A stretch of 64,000 nt of DNA, taken from positions 11,480,391 to 11,544,390 of the forward strand of contig NC_092657.1 in the NCBI RefSeq assembly GCF_032118995.1, written 5' to 3'. Positions within the stretch are counted from its first letter, which is position 1. Each line of letters starts with the position of its first letter. The position numbers and the translations under genes were made by a program. Positions 44,375-57,000 of the stretch are shown piece by piece. The notes under the pieces are model-generated. The model saw only the letters and a program-made list of their open reading frames with translations, did not search any database and was not told the DNA's origin. This stretch comes from Asterias amurensis. Its lineage: Eukaryota > Echinodermata > Asteroidea > Forcipulatida > Asteriidae.

Positions 44375-44753
44375 TTAAAGACACTGGACACTATTGGCAA
44401 TCGTCATCGATTAGTCTTCTCACTTGGTGTATCTCAACATTTGCATAAAATAACAGACCTGTCAAAATTTGAGCTCAGTCGGTCGTCAAAGTTGCTAGAC
44501 AATAATGAAAGAAAATAAAACCTTGTCACACAAAGTTGTGTGCGTTCAGGTGCTTGCGATACCTCAAACTCTAAAGCTGAGGTCTCGAAATCAAAATTTC
44601 GTGTAAAGTTACTTCTTTCTCGTAAACTATCTTTCTTCAGAGGGAGCCGTTTCTCACAATGTTTTATACTACCAACAGCTCCGCATTACTTGTTACCAAG
44701 TAACGTTTTATACTTATTTTGAGTAGTTACCAATAGTGTCCACTGCCTTTAAA
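44375..44753. repeat. complete fold-back MITE, family 1 (copy 2)
   Basis: Duplicate of 25285-25668, both ends present. Confidence 0.85.
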
Positions 44754-46915
44754 TCTAGTGAATGTTGTTGTCAATTAAGTGCTTACAAAAGAATATCATT
44801 CAGATTTTAAAAGACACATTGTAAGTGGTTTCACGTAGGTGGACTCACAGGGAAAAGATACTTGTTTAGTTCACTTTCTAGATTTGGATCAACACTTTTT
44901 GAAATATGCTAAGTAATGTAGATGATAAATTTATAGTCGAATAGTGATGTATTGATACAACATTTAGAAATGTGTTCTCAATGTATGCATTAATATTTAA
45001 CAAAAAAACTTGGAAAGAGGAGTAGTGCTGCTGTTTTAGTTTAAGATCCTAAAACAAAAACAGATTTAGGTAAGACATTACTGAGTTGGTACGTTTTTCA
45101 TATATAAAGTAAGCTAATAAAATATTTAAATAGTTGTACTTTTGTTAAAAACAAATTAAATTACTCAGGTGGGATCAGTGCTTCATTTTTTTTGTTTTAT
45201 TCTGACGGTTTTTTTTTTTTTTTTTTTTTTTTTTCTCTTAAGATACCCGGAGCCTTGAAGTGCTACTAAAAAAAAAATATTAAAAAAAGTTTGTGTTTTG
45301 ATTTTGAAAAGTTTTATTTTTACTGACCACAATTTACTGTTTTTGAATATTGAATAATTATTTAATCTGGAATTCAGAAAATTGTATCTTTTAGACATAA
45401 TATTTAACTTCATATTGTATTGTGTTACCTATATATTACGGATGAGGAATATGACATTGGTGTTTGGGTAATTATTTAAACACGTAAAGGTTTTATACGC
45501 AAAAACAAACATTTATTAATGTGATAGGAGGTACAATTTTTCTTCTTCTTTTTTGCCTTAAATAAATTAGTTTTGTAATAGTTTCACGAAGTCATGTTAT
45601 CAGACAGTGGAATGAATGTTCATGCAAGATGGAAACGAAGAAGCTTTGAAGTATTGTAATTCTTGCATCAGTGTTTTGGAAACCTGCATTTTTAATGACC
45701 TACTGACATTATTAGTATTCTCAAGTATCAATCAAAAGATAATCATTTAATTTCAAGCTTCTGGATGCTGGTCAAATTTATTATCATCAAAAGTTTACAA
45801 AATGCAATATATGAATATATTTTGTCAAAGTTTTGTTGTTATTGTATTGTACTGGAATTGATCTTCAACCACTGTAGTGTTATTGAACAAACTACTTAAA
45901 TCACTTTAAATTGCTTCTCTGTCTCCAGATGTACAAAATGTGAATCTGGTGATATGACTGGTGGACTTTTTGCTGTTTGCAATCAGTCAGGGGATTGTTT
46001 ATGAATGGCAAACAAATCAGTGACAGTTATAATTTCATAGATTGATGTTCATAGCTTTTATACATAAAAAGTCACATCTTCTGTACTTTCAGTCGCAAGT
46101 CTTCAACCCCAATTAAAAGCAGTTCAATTTCATAAAAAAACATAGTTCACCACAATCAATGGAAAGTAACTCAACACCAAGTAGTTCTATACAATTACAG
46201 GAACATTATAGATTTAAGTGAAGATCACAGATTGGCTGACAAGTTGGTTCATAATGGAATACATTTATCAATTCAAATTACTTGAACCATATTATCGGCT
46301 TTCTACAGATTTTATTAGTTTAAGAGTTTGCTCTTATAAACAAAGTCAATTTTGTGTATAGCTTTGCTCGAACAAAGACATAAAGCAAAAGTAATCCAAA
46401 GACTTTGTGCTGATTTGAAAAATTTGACTTGATGCGTGACACATACAAATTTGCATTTGATATAAAGACCAATTGAAGTTTAATTAATATTACTACACCT
46501 CATACACATTCATGTCCGAGAGTCGAGTTCTCATTGGTCCGTTCATCACCACGTGGCAGGTGTTAATTTTGCTAACTATCGAGCGCGCACGTGAGTATCC
46601 ACGCAATTGGTAAACGCGCAAGACAAGTAATAGTTCTTCGGGAGCTATTCTACTTGTCATGCGCACTACCATTGCGCGACGTCATCCCCGGGCGCTATTG
46701 ATCGTGGCACCGTTTTGTATACACGCACGAACAGCGCACTCTAGGCGACATCCAACACATGATCAAACTTATCATGTGCATTTTGTTTCAAAGTCATCAT
46801 TTTCGCTGTTGATCAAAACTCATGTTCCGGTAACAGAATATGTATGAAGTATAGTAAAACAAATATAACATGGTTTGAGGATGACTAGTCGATATTAGCT
46901 GCCCGAGGTATTGAC

Positions 46916-46966
46916 AGTTGACAAACTAGTTCCCGAGGCGAAGCCGAGGGAACTAGTTTGTTAACT
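46916..46966. repeat. hairpin with CCGAGGCGAAGCCGAGG loop (copy 2)
   Basis: Same arms and loop as 27569-27619. Confidence 0.7.
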
Positions 46967-47737
46967 TCCAGTACTTTATTTGTATTTCCAATACTATATT
47001 TGTATATTATTGACTGGTTACAATGTTAACCTTTCTACTGTTAGACCATTCAGTAAAACCCAGTGTGGTTTCTGACTGATATTAAAACCGATGCCAGCCT
47101 ACAGTTATGACACATTGTGTAACTAAATTATATACACATTCATTATTTCGCTCAGCGGTGTTACTGTACAATAGCTCTGTTGTTGAATAAATTCCAACTG
47201 GAAAATAGCACTAAGAGTAGGAGGGTTAAATACATTTCAACACCTAAATAATGATTGTTTGTTAATACTGAAATAAACCACGTACATGAAGTACTGAAAT
47301 GTGATCAAGTTTTGTCGAATGTAGTCTTGTTTTGTGTGTATTGCAAACGGCTCGGGTCTTAAAATGTCCTGTCTCAGTACCAATGTTGGTATTAAAAAAA
47401 CTACTCAAGCCGTTTCAAGAATTATATGTATTCTTTATGAAGGGGCCAGACATTGTACCAGCTTAGGCTTATTTTCTGACCTCCCCCACTATTATGTTCC
47501 AATGATTATTTTTCCATTGTATTATTGTGTACAGCCTAATGTTTAGTAACATAAACCTGAAACATGAAACAAACACATACATTCTGGCGTGAAACAGTCA
47601 TATCCCTATGTAATCCCTCTGCTGCCACTACCCAGGTTCTTGATCGTAAACTTGTGTGTGATCGTTGGCTTCAAGGCAGTTGGCAATTTCATTACTTTTG
47701 GCACACAAACTGACAACGTAGGGTAACCGCAAAGTTA

Positions 47738-48010
47738 GGTCTCGGATGGGAAGTAGAACCGTTGTTCCCATGCGTTGTGTAACGCATTATAAGAACCCAG
47801 TGCGCTATTCGAAAAGAAAAGGGGTTAGCCCCGGTGTTCCTGGCTGTGTTTGCTGTATGCGCCGTAGCACCTTGTAAACCCTTTTAAGGTGCTAAATAAT
47901 TGGGTATTCGAATTCATCACTGCAATAACCTATCCTTCTGAAAGTTTGTATAATACTCAGCGCATTGAGTACCTTGTTTGGTAGATACGTGCGCTATATA
48001 AGACTTCGAC
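47738..48010 (+). repeat. 5'-truncated SINE (copy 2)
   Basis: Duplicate of 28380-28668, ending 'acgtgcgctatataagac'. Confidence 0.65.
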
Positions 48011-48667
48011 CGGTCCTTTTATGACAAAACGGTCCAACCAAATAAAATACATTAATTCTATCATAACGAATTACGTGACCCAGATGGCCGATCGATCTCG
48101 AACTTCTACAGGTTGGTCAAATTATGTATATGGTGGATTACATAAAGTGCTTACAATGCCAGCAACTGTTTTGTTAGCAAAAAACAATTCTGTAATGTCC
48201 CTTTAATGCTCCAATTTAATTCTATGGTAAAAAATTATAGTTAATACTTTATTTTGATTAAATTGCTCAAATCAAACCCTTGGCTAGTGCAACAATAAAT
48301 GTACTCTCATTATAGATTTTCCAATTGATTAACCCCTACCAAATGTTTGTGGGAGTAGGTGCGCCGCTAATGGTGGGTTCCTGAATCCGTAATACCAGTT
48401 TAAATAGTTTGATACAGACTGTGTCACTCTAACTGCCATTGTAGCTTTATATCAGCCCGTTAACAACTCTCTGAAATATGAACCCACCCCAAATGTTAGC
48501 ATACCTCTCAATTCTTAAAAAAATAGTTTTTCCATTTATAAGTTAAAAGTGTTCGTTTTCATATTTGCTTCAAAATACTGCACATTACTATAACAGCATC
48601 TGAGTAAAAGTTAAATGTAAAACACAAGGACTATTATTACTCCTGAATAAATGTGTCTTGATACAGC

Positions 48668-49131
48668 CTGAAAGACAGTAGACACTATTTGTAACTGTCA
48701 AAGACTAGTCTTCACACTTTTGAGCTCAATCGGTCGTCGAAGTTGCGAGATAATAATGAAACAAAACTAGAGATTGAGAGTTTGTGAACAAAATCAAGGT
48801 GTTCGGTTTCCGGGAGTTAAAGCCTGGTTTAAAAAACAAATATTACACCTTGGTTTGTTTTCAACATTTGTAATAAATTAGTCAAATTGCAAAAACTGTC
48901 AAAACAACATGATTACTCTAGTAAAAAATATCTAAATATGTGTTAAGTTTCAAGTTCATACAAGTTTTGGAAAGGCGCTTTTGTTAGCGGACAAGTGACG
49001 TTCAGAAGAAGAAGAAGAAGAAGAAGAAGAAGAAGAAGAAGAAGAAGAAGAAGAAGAAGAAGAAGAAGAAGAAGAAGAAGAAGAAGAAGAAGAACACCTA
49101 ATACAAAAACACGAACAAAAACTGCCTTTAA
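48668..49131. repeat. MITE remnant with replaced interior
   Basis: The left arm (48668-48766) and only the last bases of the right end (ctgcctttaagacgctgta) of the copy at 29311-29642 remain. Between them lies 350 bases of different sequence with the AAG microsatellite. Confidence 0.65.
49003..49094 (+). repeat. (AAG)n microsatellite
   Basis: About 30 uninterrupted AAG units, present only in duplication copy 2. Confidence 0.95.
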
Positions 49132-49837
49132 GACGCTGTATGTACAATCTATGTAAGTAGATGGCTCACACCCGATCAAATGAAGCTAACAAAGCGTGTG
49201 TGCAAAACAGGTGTAGACTTGTCTTCGGTTTCTCCGAAGTAAATTCTGGACTGGATAATACAAAATTAATATTCACTTTAAACACCCACCACCCCCCCCC
49301 CCTCCCCAAAGAAAAACAAACAAACACAAAAGTCCAGAACAATTAAATAAGTATTGCTAAGAAAGAAACAATTTAAAGCCGAGTTTTGATTTACATATGA
49401 TTTAACTCAATGCGTCTGCGTATAATTATGCATTCAAATATGTCTTAAAGCATATGGAATAATGTTGCTCATGCAAGTATATCATATCCACTATTATAAA
49501 TTTTAAATCACCTCAAAAATATGATCATCGTCCCCTTTTGGCGTCACTGTACGAAAGTCCCCATAAGCATATCGCCCTCAATTGTCTTGTATGTGTTTAA
49601 CACAATCACTCAAATCAACTTTAAAGTTGTTTAGCTGTGATTGTGCACGGCATTTCCATGCAGTTTCATTGTTTAAAGTCACCTGGAAATATATATTTTT
49701 TTCTCTCAAACATAAGATCGAGTGTATATATGCTTACGAACAATAAAACATTTGCTCTAGTAATTGTTTGTCACGATTTATATATTTAAAAAATGTATAG
49801 AGTTTTTTGGGGGGGCTGACTCCGCCTACCCATTTTG

Positions 49838-50760
49838 TGACGTCAATCGAGGCAGACTTTGCCTGCCATGCGTATAGTAAACACACGTGCAAAGTGCATG
49901 TACGGTCCAGGTCGTGAGTTTGTACGTTTCAATGAGTGTTTTTCTGCATTCAGCAGCAATACACATGGTCGGCATTGACTAAAAAATTGAAACGTACAAA
50001 CTTACGACTTGGACCGTGCATGTATACTTTGCAAGTGTGTTTACTCTACGCATTGCAGGCAAAGTCTGCCTCAATTGAGGCCACGAATAGCGCCCTCTCG
50101 GGTCGGTATCTACTCTTATATTTGTAAATAACATAAGAAATATTTTTGTTTTAACCTTAGTTTACTGTTTAATCACATTCCACTCTTTAAAACACATATA
50201 TTAGTGACAAAAGCTTTATTTTGAAAAAAAACACCACTTCCAGGTGACTTTAATCTTATGTGTTCTTGATTAAACGAGAGTTCATTTAAAATTCGAAATT
50301 ATGCCTAGGTCATATGTCATCATCGTAGTCTAACCTAATGTGATTTTGCTCAAATCATTTGAAACATTTTCTTTGTGTACTATAACTATGAACCGCCAAG
50401 CAACAATCGTCTCCGAATGGACAATCATTTCATTGTGATTTTGTCGGACTGTCACTCTGGATTGACTAAGATTCCTCCGTTGGTTGCATACACACGCGGT
50501 TTTATTCCTATCTGGAAACATGAATAACTGCAGCGCTGTGTGACAACAATAAGTCTATGAGTATAACACAGTTGTGACCTTAGTTTTCAGTATTGAGGCA
50601 AATTACTTTTCTATGAAAATTGTTCACATTGCTGATACTTGACATTTCAGCTTATCAATGCATACCAGAGACTAGCGTACACTGTTTTGCCTTAGCACAA
50701 CCACTTCGGTTTTTCGGTAGGGGAAATGGACTGACTCCTCATGATTTAGAACAATTCCTT
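49838..50760. mobile_element. insertion specific to duplication copy 2, with fold-back and THAP-like fragment
   Basis: Copy 1 runs straight from 'ctacccattttcgtaatcatt' (about 30355), whereas copy 2 has about 920 extra bases. The first part (49846-50090) is an inverted repeat: 'gaggcagactttgcctgc' and 'gtttgtacgtttcaat' return as complements. At its apex, 49950-49975 is the complement of the THAP-coding segment at 6776-6805 (gtattgctgctg...). The flank 'tagcgccctctcgggtcgg' matches 7270-7290, so both sites carry related elements. Confidence 0.6.
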
Positions 50761-50882
50761 GGTAATCATTATTTTGTGTAAAATGGTCAACATAGAAATC
50801 TGTCATGGTTATTAAAGCAATTAAGCACATGACTTTAACTTATTGTAACCAACCAATCTTGTATATGCAAATGTATATACTT

Positions 50883-50888
50883 TTTAAT
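50883..50888 (-). terminator. possible poly(A) signal of the RPTP gene
   Basis: ATTAAA on the minus strand about 115 bases after the stop codon (51003). Weak evidence: one hexamer in AT-rich sequence. Confidence 0.3.
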
Positions 50889-51002
50889 CAATACACCTAA
50901 TTATAAAAAAAAAACTTGTTATATGCATAGGCAATACTTGATAATGATATGAGCAATTTACGCAGCCAAACCGAGACTTTAATGCATGCAATGTGATCCC
51001 GT

Positions 51003-51089
51003 TTAACGGTGTACGTTCTCATAGATAGTTGACGATGAAGCTTCATCCAGGTACGACTTGACCACTTGATAGCACAGCTGGTACTGAGC
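51003..51089 (-). CDS. RPTP terminal exon
   Basis: Encodes [20 protein letters not shown] and TIYENVHR, then TAA. It is the canonical C-terminal helix of D2. It is duplicated as an orphan at 30603-30689. Confidence 0.93.
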   Translation of the reverse strand, partial: AQYQLCYQVVKSYLDEASSSTIYENVHR

Positions 51090-54000
51090 CTGAAATAAAG
51101 AACCACAGAAAAACAAAATAACTCACTTAACATAAAAATGCATTTCATCAACAAATTTTGACGGTTAGATTATTCTCACGCCTTCCAGTAATTTCAAGGC
51201 AAACATTATGTGGTGAACGATGTTTGTTGTTGGCAATCCGTCGGGCTCTTTAGCACTTACCACTCTTGACCCAGTTTAATTAAGCACGACAACTTAAACT
51301 ATCAGTTTGATTTCATATTGGGGAAGCCCACACAAATCATGTTTTTTTGTGCAGTGATTTTACAAATTGTCCTTCTTTGCAACAGCACCCTCTTTTTGTT
51401 TTCTCAAAAAAATACAGTCGAACAAAATTTGAGAGTTACTGACTTTTTTCAGCTAGGTCAAATGTTGTTGTTGTACTGTTTTATGCAGGACCGTAATATT
51501 TTGAATGTTCTTACCAATGTCTTGACCATTCCAGCTCGAGTTGAGCGGAGTTTCTTAACTGCCTGGAAGACGTCAATAACCCCATCCTGCTCTAGTCGAT
51601 CTAAGAGGGTGACTAGGGTGCAGAATGTCCCACTGCAACCCTCTCCGTCACTGACAAAGAGAATAATTGTAATAGCAGGTAAACGAACAACTCTAAAACA
51701 AGTGTTTGGTTACTCAGCAACTGACAATACCTTGTAAAAACATGATTTAAGATTGAACTAAGACAAATGCGGAATTAGAACCAACGACCTCGGGTTTTAG
51801 TAACTGAGCTATCTAGCCATATGGATGTTTTTTTTTCCTGTTGTAAATATGTTTGTTCTGTGTGACATTCAGAAGCCATAGACCCTTGCTGTAGCCAGAG
51901 GTCACACCCAAATTAACGATACAATTTTAGTACATTTTTATTGGTTGAACCTTAATTAAAAATAATATGTACTTAATTTTTACTTAAAACTTTAAAATTA
52001 CCCATTCCGTTTCCCTTTGGGTTTTTACGCGATTTGTGTTGCTACCCAAAAGGTTTTTTGGTTTTATCGTTCACATTTGCCACTAGCCAAACACTTAAAA
52101 CCAATCTGGTGTTAAAGACAATGGACACTATTGGTAACTGTCAAAGACCAGTCTTCTCACCTGCTGTATCTCAACAAATGTATTTAGTAACAAAAAAAAC
52201 CTTGTAAATTGGAGCTAAAATTGGTCGTGGAAGTTGCGAGACAAATATAAAAGAAAAACACCCTTGTCACACGAAGTTGTGTGCTTTCAGATGCTTGATT
52301 TCGAGACCTCAAAATCTTATTCTGAGGTCTCGAAATCACGTGGAAAACTCGTGGAAAACTACTTCTTTTTCAAAAACTATGTCACTGCAGAGAGAGCCGT
52401 TTCTCACAATGTTTTTATACTACCAACCTCTCCCCATTACTCGTTACAAAGTAAGGTTTCATGCTAATAACTATTTTGAGTGACTAGCTACCAATAGTGT
52501 CCACTACCTTTAAGCGAGACTTACATGCAGTGGACTGTGAGTGGTCCATCAGGATGCTCCTCCGTCCACGTGTTGACAGCCTCAATCAATTTAAGGAGAC
52601 TAGACGGCGAGCTGGGGATGTCCTTCTTGTTGGGCCACTGCAGGAACTGGATATGCCATACAGTCTGCAACTCTTTCTGCTAATTAATGTTTTCAATTAG
52701 AATGAAACAAAGTAATTACACGAGGACTTTTGTGCAAGATTAGGTCTAAACAAATGTAGGCCTACTTAAAAATTTAATTAAGAAACCAGATGGAAAGCCA
52801 CAGTTTTATATATTTTTTTCCAGCCAAGTGGGGGTTTTCATTTTAAATAGTTTAAATAAGAGTGGCTTCTTATAATATAGCACGCACATCTGTCACACTA
52901 GGTTTACATTTTAAAGTCATACAGTATTTTCCTGCAATGATGGGACTGGATTGTGATACGTATTCCTTTTACATAGCACAATGTAATGGTTAACAATGGC
53001 GCATTATGCTGCCAATATTTTCGATGTGTGTGTGGTAAAAATAAAAATAAATGAATGACTGACTGAATGAAAATGCACTGGGTTCTTTTACGTGCGTTCA
53101 CACAACACTCGGAAAACGTATAAACAGAAGTTTACAAAAAAAATAGACAAACAACATTAACATAGCTACAATTGTTTGTTGCAACAAATACTGACATTTC
53201 TAAGTGGGTACGTGATGCCGAACCGTCGCACGACCATGTCCTCGTCGCGTTGATCCACACTCAGTAACTTGACAGTCAGTGGTCCGAAACTCATGCTGCC
53301 CTCCTCCGGCCAGTACTGTGGTATGGTCTGCTGATGAGTGGGGCAAACAAAAACAATAGATGAGTCATTTCTGTTTACTTATTTCATAAGTAAAAAACAA
53401 CCTATATAATCCAATAATGACATTAACTTCCACCTGGTAACAAAATCTACTCACATTATTTTAAAGGCAGTGGACACTATTGGTAATTACTCAAAATAAT
53501 TATAAGCATGAAACCTTACTTGGTAACGAGTAATGGGGAGAGGTTGATGGAATAAACCATTGTGAGAAACGGCTCCCTCTGAAGGGACGTAGTTTTATAG
53601 AAAGAAGTAATTTCCATAGATTTGACTTCGAAACCTCAAGATTTAGAATTTGATGTCTCGAAATCAAGCATCGGAAATCATACAACTTCGTGTGACAAGG
53701 GTGTTTTTACTTTCATTATTATCTCGCAATTTAAGTGTAAGTTTACAGTAATGATTTCCGGAATAATAAACTTTAGTTGAAAGTCCACTGTAAATTCATT
53801 GGTAATTGTCAAAGACTATCCCTCACAGTCGGTGTATCTCAACATATTTGCATAAAATAACAACCTGTGAACATTTGAGCTCAATCGGTCATCGAACTTG
53901 CGAGATAACAATGAAAGAAAAAACACCCTTGTCCCGAAGTTGTGTGAAATTAGATGGTTGATTTCGAGACCTCAAGTTCTAAATCTGGGGTCTCGAAATC

Positions 54001-57000
54001 AAATTCGTGGAAACTTACTTCTCTCTCGAAAAGTATGGCACTTCAGAGGAAGCCGTTTCTCACAATGTTTTATACCATCAAAGGTTTTATGCTAATAATT
54101 ATTTTGAGTAATTACCAATAGTGTACACTGCCTTTTTAACAGTATAATATGCATTTCAAAGCTATTCAAAGATAAAATTGTTCCAGTTTGTTTCCAGAAC
54201 AAGGTTATGGTATTGCAAAAAAAAACAATTCATAGTTAGTTATGTGTCATATTGTCAATGTAATGAAATCTTTTTGTGAAGTACTACTGTTCGAAATAAA
54301 TTTAATTTAAAGAATACATTTATAAGAAAACTTTATGTTTGTTCACACACCGGGTCATTATCCATGGAGTTGAGCATAATAATACAGGAAGATTTGTAGT
54401 CAAACACCAGCCGCCAGATATCACCCATCGTGCTTGGTAGAGGAGCTTGTGTAGCCAGGTAGGAGTGCTTGCCTCTGGAACCCTGGATATACAAAGTAAA
54501 ATCACACGTTCGATTGAACACAAACGGCATAGCACTCAGCAAAGTTCAAACTGATCAATAAATGACAATCTTTGATCTGCTCCAGCCAGTTGGCTGGATA
54601 CCATCGATGTCAGTAACATATAATACTGGTATCCTCATACCTCTAAGAATGTATAGCATTGCATGTCAAACCACACTTTTGAATGAAAACAATCGGCATA
54701 GCATGCACTTAACAAATTACAAAGTGATCAATCAATGGAAATCCGCGGATTGCTCCAACAAGTTGGTTGGATACCATTTTGTAAATACAACTTACCTCTA
54801 AGAATGTAGCATTGATGTAGTTAGTACTACCTTCGTCACCTGTTGTCATCAGATATGGTCTGGTGCTGTCCCCTAGCAAGGTATCAGAGACTATTTTAGC
54901 TTATATTGTATCTTAATGACGGGTTGATTTGACCCTTTGTAAATTGTTTAACACTTTCTTTACCCAGCTTTATAATAATTTTCAAAGAAAATGCGATATG
55001 GAAAGCAAAGTTCAGAAGTTGTTTGATTAACTACTTCCATGCTTACTTGTTGTTACTTTGTCAAGAAGTCAGGGCATAATGTTTCGCGACTGGCCATGTA
55101 TATGAATTATAGTCTAATCACAAATATGTTTTACTGCTCGATGATGTTTCTCAACAATTTGATTTACATAATGCGAGGTTGAAGTGTTTACCTCGGCTGC
55201 CTCGAATGTTAATTTAATGTCATACTATTTTAGGTGAACACGGTGACTATGTTGTGTGAAGCTTCACCTTTGAATCCAGGTGTAAACTACATTAAAGTTA
55301 AAAATGAATTTGCCTTTTTTTTTGACGGCTCCTGTTTCTTGGTTCACTATACTAACAGAAAACAAATTATTATATGAAAAAGTTATACTTGGAATGCAAT
55401 CCTCAAATCTGTTCTTGTCTGCGTTGTCAGGCTGCCTCCCGCCGTAGCACTGGTCGTCACTCATTGATGCAGTGAAAGTATCTAACATCTGTTACGAAAG
55501 TAGTTTGGTTGATCATTAACATAAGTCATTACAACGACAAACAAGTGCAGATGGTAAAGAATAGGCACACGACTAGAAATTGTCTTTGATTATTGACCAC
55601 GTTATGAAGGCAGAAACAAAATATGAACACACAAAGCTCACATTAGGTGCATTGTAAAGACTATTTGGTGCTCTCCAAGGAACTTTGAGTATACCTGGAA
55701 TTGGTCTTCCATGCCGTTTGTTCCAGTTTTCTTATCACGCTTTTTCAGTTTAATAAGATCTTGTAGGAATCGATCCACTGAGATGGCGGTGTTCTCGGAC
55801 AGACTGGACTCCAACAAAGCCTCGTAGATGAATTTGAACTGACCCTGTATAAATGAGAATTTGAATAATTCAATAATAACGTACTCTTTTAAGTCACTTT
55901 CAATGTTAAAAGAGCTCTTTACTCTGACTCCTAAGGATCACAAAACCAGGTCATGAAACCACCAAGACAACTCCCGCCAAGGGCGACTTGTCTTGTGTGT
56001 GCAGCGATTGTATTACAAGTCGAACAAAATTTGTATAACGAACTGAATAGGATTAGGATAATAATTAATTGCAACTCAATGGGGGTGTCAATCATTCTCC
56101 CAGCAGGACAGGGCTTGATCACTTATGGTGCTAACATTAATAAAGAAAATAATCAACATAATTAAACTCGTTTCCTCATCGGCAACTTTGAAAAGAAGTT
56201 CTGGTTAAACACGAATGAGGCACTGACCGCGTGAAAGAGAAGTTTATTTTTAATATAACTTTTGTTGCATGGTTGCTTGTCAGTAGTAAGTTCAATTAGT
56301 TTATGTTAACAGTTGCGTTAGGCAATAGCTATAATAGTGCCGGTGTGGCATGCAATTATGTCCTCTATGCAATACTATCCGAGGACATTACTGCATATGC
56401 ACTAAATGTCCGCCGGACGGTTTGACATATCAATCGTGTCCGCCCGGACGCTGCTGCATAATGCAATTGTGTCCGCCCGGACACATTTGCATATGCAGTT
56501 GTGTCCGCCCCGTGCAAAACTGTCCTTGCAGTAAATTAAACACCCTTGGTCGGCGGAACACGTTGCCATTGTTTTACAAGCTAAGTGCATGTCATGAATG
56601 ACATGGGAAATGTTCGGCCGTTGGTTATTTTATTCGCTGCAATCATAAAACACGTGAATATTCATGCTGCATACGTAGGTTCAGTGCATGCACGCTTGCT
56701 TATGCGCGCACAGTCATGTACATGTCCACCGGAGGGTTTTTGCATAGCCCCAGACACAGTATTGCATGGCGGACACAATTGCATCTGACACCGTTAACAC
56801 CCTCCCGGTGCCGAACGTTACCTTGCTCAAGGACACAAGTGTCCTGAACGGGGTTCTCGTTGGATTTTGAATACATGATTAATCTAATCAAAAGCAATTA
56901 TGTCAAAGCATTAAACTAAAGCACTCTAACTTTCATGGGGAGATGACTTGTGAAAATTCGTCAATTAATGAATTAATTAATTAATTACAATTATTAAAAG

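Larger units (their letters stand above)
41960..51483. repeat. segmental duplication, copy 2 (about 9.5 kb)
   Basis: Collinear with 22880-31101. It is longer mainly because of an insertion at about 49838-50760 and the AAG-containing segment at 48767-49120. It ends inside the last RPTP intron (51483), 32 bases from the penultimate exon. As it contains the terminal exon in its natural place, it is probably the older copy. Confidence 0.85.

Noticed and set aside
48943-49179. Open frames with long Leu or Ser runs
   Set aside because: They are translations of the AAG microsatellite and have no flanking domain.
56350-56900. Cysteine-rich open frames on both strands
   Set aside because: They are produced by repeats of TGTGTCCGCCCGG in an inverted-repeat element.
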